The notes under the pieces: model-generated
Database searches by the model: none
The model's input: the letters and a program-made list of their open reading frames with translations, nothing else
Told to the model about the DNA's origin: nothing
DNA from: Synechococcus sp. MW101C3
GTDB taxonomy: Bacteria; Cyanobacteriota; Cyanobacteriia; PCC-6307; Cyanobiaceae
Assembly (NCBI RefSeq): GCF_002252635.1
Contig: NZ_NQKX01000004.1
Location: 1-64,000, forward strand
Reading direction: 5' to 3'
Length of the DNA: 64,000 bases
In this document: positions 20,524 to 29,900 of the stretch, one piece after another
Numbering within the stretch: the stretch's first letter is position 1
Layout: each line of letters begins with the position of its first letter
Translations under genes and position numbers: made by a program

Positions 20524-20735
20524 TGCGTGCTGATGGGGCAGAGAAATCAGGATGGCCGGCAGTCCATTGTAGAGGCTTGTCACTCCTCAAGGAGCAACGA
20601 TCAATCTGTGGCCTCTGAGCATCCGGAACAACCGAGAGAGGCTATGAAATGGCTGGTGAGGTCATAGAAAGACCCTCAATGAAGAAATGCCTTCGAATGG
20701 ATGCTCAAAGCGCTTGAATGAATCAACGAGTGCAC

Positions 20736-21938
20736 CTAGAATTCGCAATCCTGGAACGCCACCAATGTGGAGATCTTCGCTCCAGTGAGATAAGAAAACA
20801 GAGCCACGGAAAGGGATACCGAGGTCAGGAAAGCCAACTGACTGATGGCATGCTCAGAGAGCGAGGCGTTTTGGTAGGCATGCAACAAAATCATCATGAG
20901 CGCCGTACCGAGAGCCAGCATGGCCACCGAGGACTTCATGAGGCGATCGATTCCGGATCGACCATGAAGCAAGCGATCAATCAACCGGCCGCCACGCCCG
21001 ATGTGGTTGCCGTAGCGTTGCGCGAAGAAGAAGCGGGTAACCACATAATCAGAAATCAGCGCACAAGCAGAATAGAATAGGAAACCAGCAACCAGGAGCG
21101 AGGTTGTGCCGGTGAAGATTGAAAGCTGAGTTGCATAGGAAGAGTACAACAGCAGCGAGGCCACCAGACACACAGATCCAAATCCCAAGAAGGCATAGCG
21201 CGGACTGAAAGAAAGCATGAACTTGAGATGTCTCCACCCATCTCGCCACGTACGCAGATGGGGACGACGACCCGGTGGATTGGGGCGAAGGTCCGTAGGG
21301 ATTTCAACCAGGTGCAGGTCACGAAGGCTGGCCTTGATGACCATCTCAGAGGCATATTCCATGCCAGTGTTGCAAAGGGAAAGGGCCAGGATCGAGCTTC
21401 TGCGGAAAGCCCGCAATCCACAGTGAAAGTCACCGACGTCAATGCCAAACAACATCCTTCCCAACAGGCTGAGCACAGGATTGCCCAGATAGCGATGCAA
21501 GAACGGCATCGCCCCTGGCGAAATCGTGCCGCTGAAGCGATTGCCCATCACCAGATCAGCCCCGGCTTGCAGCGGTGCCAGGAAGAGCGGCGCCTGATCG
21601 AAGCGATAGGTGGAATCTGCATCCCCCATCAACACAAAGCAGCCCCGTGCCGCCTTAATACCAGCAGAGAGAGCCGCGCCGTAGCCACGAATGGGAACGG
21701 GCACCACGCGTGCACCCTCCTGCTGAGCGATCTGCACAGAGCCATCTGAGCTGCCATTGTCAGCCACCACGATCTCAAAGTTGAGGCCCGTTGCTTCCCC
21801 TCCACGATGGCAATCACGAATCGTGGCGGCCAGAGTAGGCGCCTCATTCAGGCAGGGAATCACAAAACTAAGCTGAGGATCGGCATCAACTTGCAAATCC
21901 AATGCACCACTTCTGAATTCCCATCCTATTGGGCTCAT
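20736..21938 (-). CDS. Family 2 glycosyltransferase with C-terminal membrane segments
   Basis: This 400-residue protein has a GT2 domain of the dolichol-phosphate-mannose synthase type. It begins LSFVIPCLNEAPTLAATIRD and carries VADNGSSDGS. Next come the catalytic DADSTYRFD (about residue 105) and MGNRFSG, then GDFHCGLRAFRR. Four membrane helices follow from about residue 230. Such enzymes load a sugar from a nucleotide donor onto a polyprenyl phosphate for use by GT-C transferases on the outer face. The next gene upstream is a GT-C-like membrane protein only 33 bases away, so the pair may act in sequence. The donor sugar cannot be inferred. Confidence 0.88.
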   Translation of the reverse strand: MSPIGWEFRSGALDLQVDADPQLSFVIPCLNEAPTLAATIRDCHRGGEATGLNFEIVVADNGSSDGSVQIAQQEGARVVPVPIRGYGAALSAGIKAARGCFVLMGDADSTYRFDQAPLFLAPLQAGADLVMGNRFSGTISPGAMPFLHRYLGNPVLSLLGRMLFGIDVGDFHCGLRAFRRSSILALSLCNTGMEYASEMVIKASLRDLHLVEIPTDLRPNPPGRRPHLRTWRDGWRHLKFMLSFSPRYAFLGFGSVCLVASLLLYSSYATQLSIFTGTTSLLVAGFLFYSACALISDYVVTRFFFAQRYGNHIGRGGRLIDRLLHGRSGIDRLMKSSVAMLALGTALMMILLHAYQNASLSEHAISQLAFLTSVSLSVALFSYLTGAKISTLVAFQDCEF

Positions 21939-21971
21939 CCGCCCGGCGGCGTTCGGCTGAAGTGAAGAAAC

Positions 21972-23699
21972 TCAACGCAATGAAACGGAACAGAGGCTGA
22001 GATCCTCCACTCCTTTGCTCGTTTGATAGAACGAGCAGGTTCCCGCCTGGAAACCAGCAGCAGTGATCTCAGGGGCTTCCGCCAAGAACGCACGAAGCCG
22101 CTCCTCTGGCCGATCAGCACCACCTTGAAACATCAAGACCAGAAACGAGTCGAAACCGCTCTCCAGCAGCTGCCGCTGAATCCGCTGGTGAACCATGGGC
22201 AGCTTCGAGTGAGCCGCTGAGGCCGGGGCGATCCCCGGGTTCCAGTGCAACAGTGGATTGTTGCTGGCAAGGGTGTGCGACTTGATCCAACCGATGGGTC
22301 GATCGAGCAGGACAACGGGGACACCAGCAGGGAACTGAAGCCGACCATCACGCAGGGGCACCAGCGCCGATGGGGAGGCTGAGCGAATCAGAGTCCAGTG
22401 CTGCTGGAACCCTGAGCGCCCCCAGCTTGGCGTGATCTGGCTAGCCAGGCTGAGCGCCAGCAAGGCAGCGAGAAGGAGCGAGGGGTTCAGGAGCCGTGGC
22501 GGCATGGGCAGGGGGGCAAGCAGTTGCCGGCAGGCCATGGCGATCACCAAGCCCATCAGCAGTTGCAACGGGATGGCATAGCGCCCGATGCCGCTGAGAA
22601 AGAGCCAGAACACATAGGAGGCCGCAAGACCCAGCACCATGGCCCGTGGCCTCCGGCCCAATCGTTGCCGCAGGGCAGGGAGAACGAGCAGAGCCAGGCT
22701 GCTCAGAGCCCAGAGCAAGGTGCGCAGATCCCTGATGCCGACCTCGGAACGACGCGTCTGCAGGTTCTTCTCAGGATTGAACGGCGGAAAGAAGCTGTCG
22801 GTGAAATCAAACAGGGGAGCGAGCAGAAAGGCGGCTGGTGAATCAGGCTGAAAACGACGTTCGTGGGGGTGGACGTCTTCGTGAAGCGGCGAGCGGAAAA
22901 GATGATTGAACAGCGGGAAGAAGGGGCTCCCCGTATTGCGGCTGGAATGAAACAGCTGCGGAGAGGCGAACAGCATGAAGCTGATCAGAAATGGCATCAG
23001 CCAGGTCACCAAGGCCAACCGCAACCGGGAGAGCAGCGCCGGCCATCCCTGCGAGGCGGGCGGGCCCAGTGCCAGCACAGACACCAACAGCGGCAAGGTG
23101 ATCAGAAAGGTGAGCTTCATCCCTACGGCCGCGCCTGCCATGCCAGCGGAGAAGGCCACCAGCACACGCTTCCGCCCTGGTGCAACAGATCCCCTCACCG
23201 CCAGCAAGGCCAGCGCAAGGCTGCTGACGCTGAGCAGCGACAGGGTAAGGTCAGCCATCGTGTTGCCCGCCTCGGACAACACCATCGGGGCACTTCCCCC
23301 CAGCAATGCCGCCAGAAATGACAGGAGGCGATCGTGGGCGAACACCATCAACCCGATCGCATAGATCACCAGCAGAGCAACGCCCTGGACCAATGAGAAC
23401 AGCAGCGTCGGCAAGAGCGGCTCGACCACATGGCTACCTGCCAACATCCATGCCGCTGGCAGGCTGGCCAGGGGGTTCAGGAAGGTCTGAGTGCCACCGG
23501 GAAGAAGATCGGCTCCGTAATCACCGGCGAGAAAAGCCAGTGCAGCGTAGAGGTGATAGTTGCGAGCGTCGTAATTGATATCCTGGCCATGCATCCAGCT
23601 GTAGACAGGAAACACTGCCATCAGCAAGGTGGCCAGAAGCCAATCCAAACGAGTCAACTTCGAAAGAAGCACCAAAAGCCTGAGTTGGTTCGCAAACAC
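21972..23699 (-). CDS. Multi-span membrane protein, possible GT-C glycosyltransferase
   Basis: This 575-residue protein has about eleven hydrophobic segments. The first extracytoplasmic loop holds HGQDINYDARNYHLYAALAF with paired acidic residues, a pattern seen in GT-C enzymes that use polyprenyl-phosphate sugars. The C-terminal 130 residues are soluble. The family is not recognised with certainty. It starts at a GTG (23699) and is probably the first gene of the cluster that continues with the DPM1-like GT2, Wzm, Wzt and methyltransferase. Only 26 bases separate it from the divergent GNAT start, so promoters must overlap coding ends. Confidence 0.6.
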   Translation of the reverse strand: MFANQLRLLVLLSKLTRLDWLLATLLMAVFPVYSWMHGQDINYDARNYHLYAALAFLAGDYGADLLPGGTQTFLNPLASLPAAWMLAGSHVVEPLLPTLLFSLVQGVALLVIYAIGLMVFAHDRLLSFLAALLGGSAPMVLSEAGNTMADLTLSLLSVSSLALALLAVRGSVAPGRKRVLVAFSAGMAGAAVGMKLTFLITLPLLVSVLALGPPASQGWPALLSRLRLALVTWLMPFLISFMLFASPQLFHSSRNTGSPFFPLFNHLFRSPLHEDVHPHERRFQPDSPAAFLLAPLFDFTDSFFPPFNPEKNLQTRRSEVGIRDLRTLLWALSSLALLVLPALRQRLGRRPRAMVLGLAASYVFWLFLSGIGRYAIPLQLLMGLVIAMACRQLLAPLPMPPRLLNPSLLLAALLALSLASQITPSWGRSGFQQHWTLIRSASPSALVPLRDGRLQFPAGVPVVLLDRPIGWIKSHTLASNNPLLHWNPGIAPASAAHSKLPMVHQRIQRQLLESGFDSFLVLMFQGGADRPEERLRAFLAEAPEITAAGFQAGTCSFYQTSKGVEDLSLCSVSLR

Positions 23700-23725
23700 T
23701 ATCAGGAAAGATCCCAGCCCACTGG

Positions 23726-24238
23726 ATGGCGGTGGAGGCGAAGATGGAACACTGTCGTCAGTTCCACCAGGAGCCAGGCCTGTTGATCACCGTGATTCGC
23801 CACCGTGCAGGCGCTCCCAGCCTGCGTCTGGGACTTGGACCAGGGCTGAGGCCGGTGGATGCAATTGGCCAGCTGCAGAAGCTGCTAAATTGCAACAGTT
23901 TTTGGGCCACGGCACGAAGCCGGGTTCAGCTGCGAACGATGCTCAAAGGTAGCTCCGTTGTGGTGAGTGCCTGGAGCGGACAGCAGCTTGTGGGGTTTGG
24001 CCGGGCCAACAGTGATGGCGTGTTTCGTGCCGTGCTTTGGGATGTCGTTGTGGCTGAGCAAAGCCAGGGGCATGGGTTGGGGCGCCAACTGGTGGAAGCG
24101 TTGCTGGCTGCACCAGCCTTGGCACAAGTGGAGCGCACCTATCTGATGACGACGAACTGCGAAGGTTTCTACCGGAAGCTGGGATTCAACGCCGTTCAGC
24201 ACCAACGGCTGATGAGGCGTGAGGGCAGCGGGGAATGA
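23726..24238 (+). CDS. GNAT-family N-acetyltransferase
   Basis: This 170-residue protein has the GNAT acetyl-CoA loop in VVVAEQSQGHGLGRQLVEALL (about residues 108-127) preceded by beta-strands VGFGRANSDG and AVLWDV. It ends with FYRKLGFNAV, the usual last motif. The substrate is unknown. The first 40 residues are less typical and the start could be ATG 23726, ATG 23744 or a later GTG. Its stop overlaps the next start as ATGA, so it is coupled to the putative glycosyltransferase, and it might acetylate an amino sugar. That last point is inference. Confidence 0.75.
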   Translation: MAVEAKMEHCRQFHQEPGLLITVIRHRAGAPSLRLGLGPGLRPVDAIGQLQKLLNCNSFWATARSRVQLRTMLKGSSVVVSAWSGQQLVGFGRANSDGVFRAVLWDVVVAEQSQGHGLGRQLVEALLAAPALAQVERTYLMTTNCEGFYRKLGFNAVQHQRLMRREGSGE

Positions 24239-25134
24239 GCAACTCCTCCCTGCGGGTGCGGGTGGCCATCCCCCACTACTTCCGTGAGTGCAGCGGCGGC
24301 ACAGGCTATGGATCAGGAAAGCCAGGGGCCCGCTTTGAACGCTGCCTGGCGCTGGGCCGATGCCTGGCCGCCCTGCTGGCACTGGAGCGGAGCACGGAGG
24401 ATCTGGTGCTCAACATCGGCCAACGTGTGCTGGAGGGCGCGGGGCCCCTGCAATTCGGCGACAAGCACCGGCTGGCCTCGATCAGCCTTGACTTGCATCT
24501 GTTCACCAGTGAGGGCCATCAACTGGAGGAAGCGATTCGGCCCTACGCCGATCGGCTGACCCTCCACACCTTGTCACTGGAGGATCCGCGCCAACTGCCC
24601 CTGGCCGCCCGCGACTTCCTGATCCAGGCTGACCCCGTACTGGATCTGGCCCTATACCTGGAAGACGATCTGGTGATCGGTGATCCCCTCTTCTTCGACA
24701 AGCAGGCCTGGTTCCTTGCCGGCTGTGAACACAAGGCGGTGCTGATGCCGCACCGCTACGAACGGGTTCCAGGCCAGGCGGGCCAAAGGTTGCTGGTGGA
24801 TGGCCCCTTACGCAGCGATTTCATCGGCCGGTTCACCACGCCCCAGGCCGCCGTTGGCCGCGGGCGGTTCTGGGATGGGCAGGAGATCGTGTTTGATCGA
24901 ACGGCCAATCCACATTCTGGCCTCTTCTGCCTGAGCAACAGCCAAGTGATGCAGCTGCGGGGTCAATCCTTGCCCAAGCAGGGGTTCGTCGGTCCGCTGG
25001 AAACCGCCGCCACGCTCACCGCCCTGCGTTTTTTCGCCGTGCTGAAGCCAGCGCTGGCGCACAGGCAGTTCCATTGGGTGGAGCATGGCCACCCCTCGTT
25101 TCAGCCGTACGCCAAGCAGTGGCCGCGCGCCTGA
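24235..25134 (+). CDS. Uncharacterised protein, glycosyltransferase-like
   Basis: This 299-residue soluble protein is not assigned to a family. It contains LDLALYLEDDLVIGDPLFF (about residues 138-156), an acidic DxD-like motif after a hydrophobic strand as in GT-A nucleotide-sugar transferases. The N-terminal RVAIPHYFRECSGGTGYGSG and a late SGLFCLSNSQVMQLRG also fit that fold. It is coupled to the GNAT gene by ATGA and followed 59 bases later by a DUF6447-like gene, both in a glycan cluster. I infer a sugar-transfer role but do not claim a reaction. Confidence 0.5.
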   Translation: MSNSSLRVRVAIPHYFRECSGGTGYGSGKPGARFERCLALGRCLAALLALERSTEDLVLNIGQRVLEGAGPLQFGDKHRLASISLDLHLFTSEGHQLEEAIRPYADRLTLHTLSLEDPRQLPLAARDFLIQADPVLDLALYLEDDLVIGDPLFFDKQAWFLAGCEHKAVLMPHRYERVPGQAGQRLLVDGPLRSDFIGRFTTPQAAVGRGRFWDGQEIVFDRTANPHSGLFCLSNSQVMQLRGQSLPKQGFVGPLETAATLTALRFFAVLKPALAHRQFHWVEHGHPSFQPYAKQWPRA

Positions 25135-25193
25135 GCACCAAGCCAAGGCCTGGAAGCACGGTGATAAGGTGACATTGCATTTTGGATTCAGCC

Positions 25194-25412
25194 ATGCCGG
25201 TTCGAAATATTATCTTCAAAGGGCGCCAATTCGTGATCGAAGATCTTCCCGAAGAAGCCAGGCAGGTGTTCGGCCTGCTCCAAGCTGCAGGGGAGCAGAT
25301 CACCCGCGGCCAGGCAAGTGTGGCTGTGGCGGAAACAGCCCGGCAGGTATTAACAGCAAAGCTGGATCAGTTGCTTCATGATGTGCCTTCCAGCGAAGTC
25401 ACTCAGCCATAG
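25194..25412 (+). CDS. Small DUF6447-like protein
   Basis: This 72-residue protein reads MPVRNIIFKGRQFVIEDLPE, then EARQVFGLLQAAGEQITRGQ, then a helix with regularly spaced Ala and Thr (VAVAETARQVLTAKLDQLL). A short N-terminal beta-hairpin, a LP/LS-EEA turn and two amphipathic helices are typical of DUF6447, which I recall as small proteins of cyanobacteria and proteobacteria of unknown function. The start is the ATG at 25194; a TTG at 25182 is possible. The function is unknown. It lies between a putative glycosyltransferase and the RTX protein region. Confidence 0.6.
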   Translation: MPVRNIIFKGRQFVIEDLPEEARQVFGLLQAAGEQITRGQASVAVAETARQVLTAKLDQLLHDVPSSEVTQP

Positions 25413-25421
25413 CGGTGGAGA

Positions 25422-25454
25422 TGTGCAGGCTCTCTGAGAGGAGAAGCCTGCACA
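25422..25454 (+). terminator. Hairpin between convergent genes
   Basis: TGTGCAGGCT (25422-25431) and AGCCTGCACA (25445-25454) form a perfect 10-bp stem with a 13-base loop, ten bases after the DUF6447-like stop. No U-tract follows on either strand, so it may be a factor-assisted terminator or a 3' stabilising hairpin. It lies between the plus-strand gene and the convergent GT4 gene. The remaining bases to 25643 show nothing else. Confidence 0.4.
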
Positions 25455-25643
25455 ACCATAGACATTCAGCCTCTCCGATCCGTCGCGAGACTACCTGCCG
25501 CCTTGGTACTGTCTGCGACCCTGGTTGTGCACCCGAAGGAATGGGGCTGTGGCCATGAACATGCCGCAGCCCGCACCCGATCGCCTGTGACTCAACAGCT
25601 CTGAACGCCCCACCACCGGCAAGACCTGGTGGCAGGTGGCACT

Positions 25644-26864
25644 TCAGATATGCCCATGAAACGCATCTTGAATGAGAGCGTGGTGACGGACCAAACAATC
25701 AGCGCGATCGTAGTGGCTGATCACCGTTCGGCGTGCCGCAAGCCGCAATGAGGCATAGGCCCCTGGGTCACTCAAAACAGCATGCATCTGATTGGCAAGA
25801 GCATCGGGGTTGAAATAATCCACAAGCAGGCCATTCTCACCGTGGCGGATCACCTCCCGCACCGGTGCGGTATCTGAGCCCACCACCACACAACCGGCCG
25901 CCATGCTCTCAAGCAACGACCAGGAGAGCACAAACGGGATCGTGAAATACACGTGGCAACTAGAGATTGCCAACAGCCGCAGAAAGTCTGCATAGGCCAG
26001 GCGGCCAGGGAAATAGATGCGATCCAGATTGATCTGTCCTTCAAGTTCAGCCAGCAGCTGCTCTTTGTGGGGAACATCAGGACGGGCACCGTATCCGCCT
26101 TCGGATGTGCCCACGATGATGATGTGAGCCTGCGGGCACAACTCCTGAAACCTGGGTAGAGCGCGCATGAAACGGTGAAAGCCGCGGGCAGGCTCAAGCG
26201 ATCGGCTCACGAAGGTGACAACGGGATCAGCCGCACTGAGCCTGCGGCCGCGCACCTCTAGATAGAGATCTTTCTGTGGCTTGGCATGGCGGGTATCGAT
26301 GCCATCGTGAATGATGCGAATTCGTGAGCGAAGCTCCTGCGGATAGGTGCTGCGTTGAAAACGGGTGGGGCTGACACCTGCGGTGACCTGCTGCAGCGAC
26401 AGCAGGATGCTGGCATTCTTGCCTCGCAGCTTTTGCAGAATCAGAGAATCGCTGGAGCAATACTCTGGATCAAAGCCGAGATCAAAGCCATCAGCGTTGT
26501 AGTAATACTCACAGTAACCAATCAACTTCGCAGTGGGCCATACATCCAGCAGGAAGAGATCCTCACCCCAGCCTGTATGCGTGCAGATCACATCCGGGAT
26601 GAATCCTTCATCACGTAGCGTTTGTGCGGCTGCAGCACAGCTGCGCGCGCGAATCATCTTGCTTTCAAAGTCCACCGCCAGGGGATCAGTATCACGGCCG
26701 CTGGAGCGATCAAAGCCGTAGTGGCGATAGGGATAGGTCTTCGGAAAGGCGGAAAGGGGCCGAACATTGCCAAGCGCCAGAACCGTGTGGCCTTTCGCCT
26801 GGCAATAGGGCAGCAGATGCTTGTACTGGCCAGGAAAATTCTGATGAACGAACAGGATGTTCAT
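25644..26864 (-). CDS. Family 4 glycosyltransferase
   Basis: This 406-residue protein opens with MNILFVHQNFPGQYKHLLPY. Its N-terminal domain has YCEYYYNADGFDLGFDPEY, and its C-terminal Rossmann domain has VTFVSRSLEPARGFHRFMRA. The donor-binding end motif is SWSLLESMAAGCVVVGSDTA followed by PVREVI (conserved glutamate near residue 333). GT-B retaining enzymes of this kind extend surface glycans or glycosylate proteins. It lies 85 bases downstream of the RTX gene, with the RTX terminator between, so it is probably expressed mainly from read-through or its own promoter. Acting on the RTX protein is a guess from position. Confidence 0.88.
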   Translation of the reverse strand: MNILFVHQNFPGQYKHLLPYCQAKGHTVLALGNVRPLSAFPKTYPYRHYGFDRSSGRDTDPLAVDFESKMIRARSCAAAAQTLRDEGFIPDVICTHTGWGEDLFLLDVWPTAKLIGYCEYYYNADGFDLGFDPEYCSSDSLILQKLRGKNASILLSLQQVTAGVSPTRFQRSTYPQELRSRIRIIHDGIDTRHAKPQKDLYLEVRGRRLSAADPVVTFVSRSLEPARGFHRFMRALPRFQELCPQAHIIIVGTSEGGYGARPDVPHKEQLLAELEGQINLDRIYFPGRLAYADFLRLLAISSCHVYFTIPFVLSWSLLESMAAGCVVVGSDTAPVREVIRHGENGLLVDYFNPDALANQMHAVLSDPGAYASLRLAARRTVISHYDRADCLVRHHALIQDAFHGHI

Positions 26865-26896
26865 GCAGGTGGAACTCAGGCGTCAACGGATCGAAC

Positions 26897-26925
26897 AGAA
26901 AAAAAGCGGGGCCGAAGCCCCGCTT
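26897..26925 (-). terminator. Rho-independent terminator of the RTX gene
   Basis: On the minus strand AAGCGGGGC-TTCG-GCCCCGCTT forms a perfect 9-bp stem capped by a stable UUCG tetraloop and followed by a T-run (TTTTTTT). It begins 24 bases after the RTX stop and precedes the GT4 gene. It is the clearest intrinsic terminator in the window and suggests a highly transcribed gene. Confidence 0.92.
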
Positions 26926-26948
26926 GAATGAGAAGGAGAAGACCAGAC

Positions 26949-29900
26949 TCAGACCAGTTCAGTGCCGGTGAACAGGCTGTTGTCGAACACACCCAGCTGG
27001 CGGAGTTCGCTCGCTTCCACAGTGTAAGCCTGGGGATTGGCGAAGTCGAAGGACGACTCGGTGTACAGATACAGAGCCGTATCCGTTTGACCCTGCTGGA
27101 CGATCAGGGCTTGGTTGGTGACAGCATCCACAAAGGTGAGGATGCCGACGAGATCACCAAGAGCAAGACCGTTGCCGATCACACCCACGCCGTTGATGTT
27201 TCCAGCAACAGCGTTGGCATCGAACAACTGGGCATCGGTAAGGCTGCGGGCCGGACCGGTGAGGTTGAGGACGTTGCGACCGGAGAGGTTGTTGCCTGCA
27301 TTACCCGTGGAGCTCAGGCCACCCAGGACGAGCTGGGCATTGGTCGCCGGTGCGGTGGAGAGCAGCCCGCCGATGTCGGTGAGCAAGCCACCGGTGATAT
27401 CGATGGAGTCAGCAAGGGAATAGCCGGTGATGAAGTCACCGCCAGTGCCTGTTCCACCAGTGCCACCATCATTGCCCGTGTTGTAGCGGACAACTTCAAC
27501 TGCGCCGGAGAGAGCGATGGTGTCAGCACCGCCATTACCGGCCACTGTCACGTTTTGACTGGGGTCACCAGAGAAGTTGGTGAAGGTGTCATTGCCGGCA
27601 CCCAGGTTGTAGGTGGAACCAGCAGCAGCATTGTCGAATCCGGTGGTGAAGACATCGACAGCCTGGCCCTGAACAAAGCTGGTGGCATTGAGGGTGAAGT
27701 TGTCACCATCAGAGTTGATGTCACCATCGAGATTGACCGCCAAACGACCACCGGTGGGCAGAGGCAGCAGAGTGGTGTCGAGAACCAAGGTTTGGTTGAA
27801 AGCACCGGGGGAAACGTTCAGAATTTCAATGTTCTGAACTTGCGTGCCGGTGACGGTGGTGGTGGAACCAATAACGGCATCGAGGGCGAACACGAGAGTG
27901 TCGACATCGGCACCACCATTGATGCGATCGCCGGGGGTGAAACCACCAAGGTCATCGGTGTGAACGATGCCTTCTGACAGGGCAAATGTAGAGCCAAGGA
28001 CAATGAGATCATTGCCGGCGCCAGCAGTCACCGAATCATCGCCCAGACCCACCCGAACGGTGTCTGCGCCGGCACCAGAGGAAACCGTGTCGTCCTCGTC
28101 TTCAATGCCATCGGCAGTGCTGATGGAGTCAGCACCAGTGCCGGTCACGACCGAATCAGCACCGAGTCCAGCCAACACGGTGTTGGTGCCATCTCCGGCG
28201 TTGATGGTGTCGCTACCCGTACCACCAACGATGGAGTCGTTGCCGACGCCCGTGATCACCGAGTCTTCACCAGTTCCAGCGTTGATGGTGTTGTTACCAG
28301 TGCCGCCATCGATGATGTCATTGCCACCGTCACCCAGTACGGAGTCGTTGCCTTCGCCGACGCTGATGGAGTCAGCACCACCCTGGGCATCGACGGTGTC
28401 ATTGCCACCGCCAGTAACGATGGAATCGTTGCCACCGCTGCCGAGAACACTGTCGGTGCCACCAGCGGTGACAACCGTGCCAGCTGCATCGAGGTCGACG
28501 GTGTTGTTACCGCTACCTGCATCGATGAACAGCGAACGCTCGATGTTGAGGAGGAAGTCGTCACCACCGGCGGTGAAGATCGACTGAAGCCCAGGAGCAA
28601 AGAACAGACCGATTCCACTGAAGCGAACCGGTTGGTTAACAGCCGCAGGGTTGAAATCAAAGATTTCGATGCTGCTGATGTTGGTGAGGCTCAGCTGCAG
28701 AGCCAGTGAGGCGAGCGGGTTGCTGACAGCAAACTCAAGCTCAAGGGTGTCCACACCGCCGAGGCCGTTGGCGAAATCGCCGACTTGCACGTCCGAGAGC
28801 TGGAAGGCCGTGAACGTGTCGCTGAACGCGGTGCCGACAAGATTGTCGGCATTGGGGGTGTAGAAGAGTGCCGTGTTGATAACGACGAAACCAGGCGGCA
28901 CACCCACAACGGAAACGTTGAGATCGGCGCTTTGCTCAACAATGATGCGCCCGGCCAGCAGCGGATCAGCACCGGTGAGGTCGATGTTGAGGCTGGAAAC
29001 CGAACCCGCCAGCAGAGGAGTGGCGCGGATGATCAGCACATCATTGCCATCACCAACAAGGCTGTTGAACTGGTCGACGCTGAGGTCGCGCAGATCAAAC
29101 GTGAAGGTCTGAGGACCATTCACCGAGGAGCCAAGCTCAATAACCTCAAGACCCGTCACGTTGACGAGGTCGACGGCGGTGACATCTGCCGAATCAAGAA
29201 TCAGCAGTGTGTCAGCGAAGGTTTCATCCTGATCGAGCGGTGCTTCACCGAAGGCAAGCACAGATTCGGGGCTGATCAGCTCATCGCGGATGATGATGGT
29301 TTCGCTGTCGGTGTCATCCTGACCGGAGTAGCGGATCGAGATGAGATTGCCAACGAGATCCACTGGGCTGAGGAAGCTCAGATCCAGGGTCACGTTGCCG
29401 GCGTCATCACCAGAAGTGAACACCGAGAAGATGCGTGAGCCGATGTCATCGGACGTGCGGACCAGCTCGTCGCTGAGGGTGATCGAGTAATCAGCGTTGC
29501 CAATCAGATCAAGGGCTTCGATCCGGCTCACCCGCAGGGTTTCCGAACGGAGCAGGGTTCCGCCATTGGCGAGGCTAATGGTGTCGATCCCAGCGCCACC
29601 GTTGATCGAATCGGCAAAGGTCAGGGAATCGGTGTCGATCACCAACTCATCGTTACCCAAGCCAAGCAGAACAGTGTTGGCGAAGGTGTCGTCTTGGATC
29701 ACATCATTGACAACCTCACCAACAACGACGAGGTCATCATCATCGCCAGCATCAACGAGGTTGGCACCGCTGCCAGTGAACACAACGTCAGAGCCAGCGC
29801 CGGAGCTGATGGTGTCGTCGCCTGAACCAATCACATCGCCAGCGATGATCACATCACCAACGATGAAGTCTTGGCCGCTGCCGGTGGTGATGGAGTCGTC

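Noticed and set aside
27990-28525. DNA-level tandem repeat or CRISPR-like array in the RTX gene
   Set aside because: The repetition comes from RTX nonapeptides at the protein level; the DNA repeats are imperfect and without spacers.
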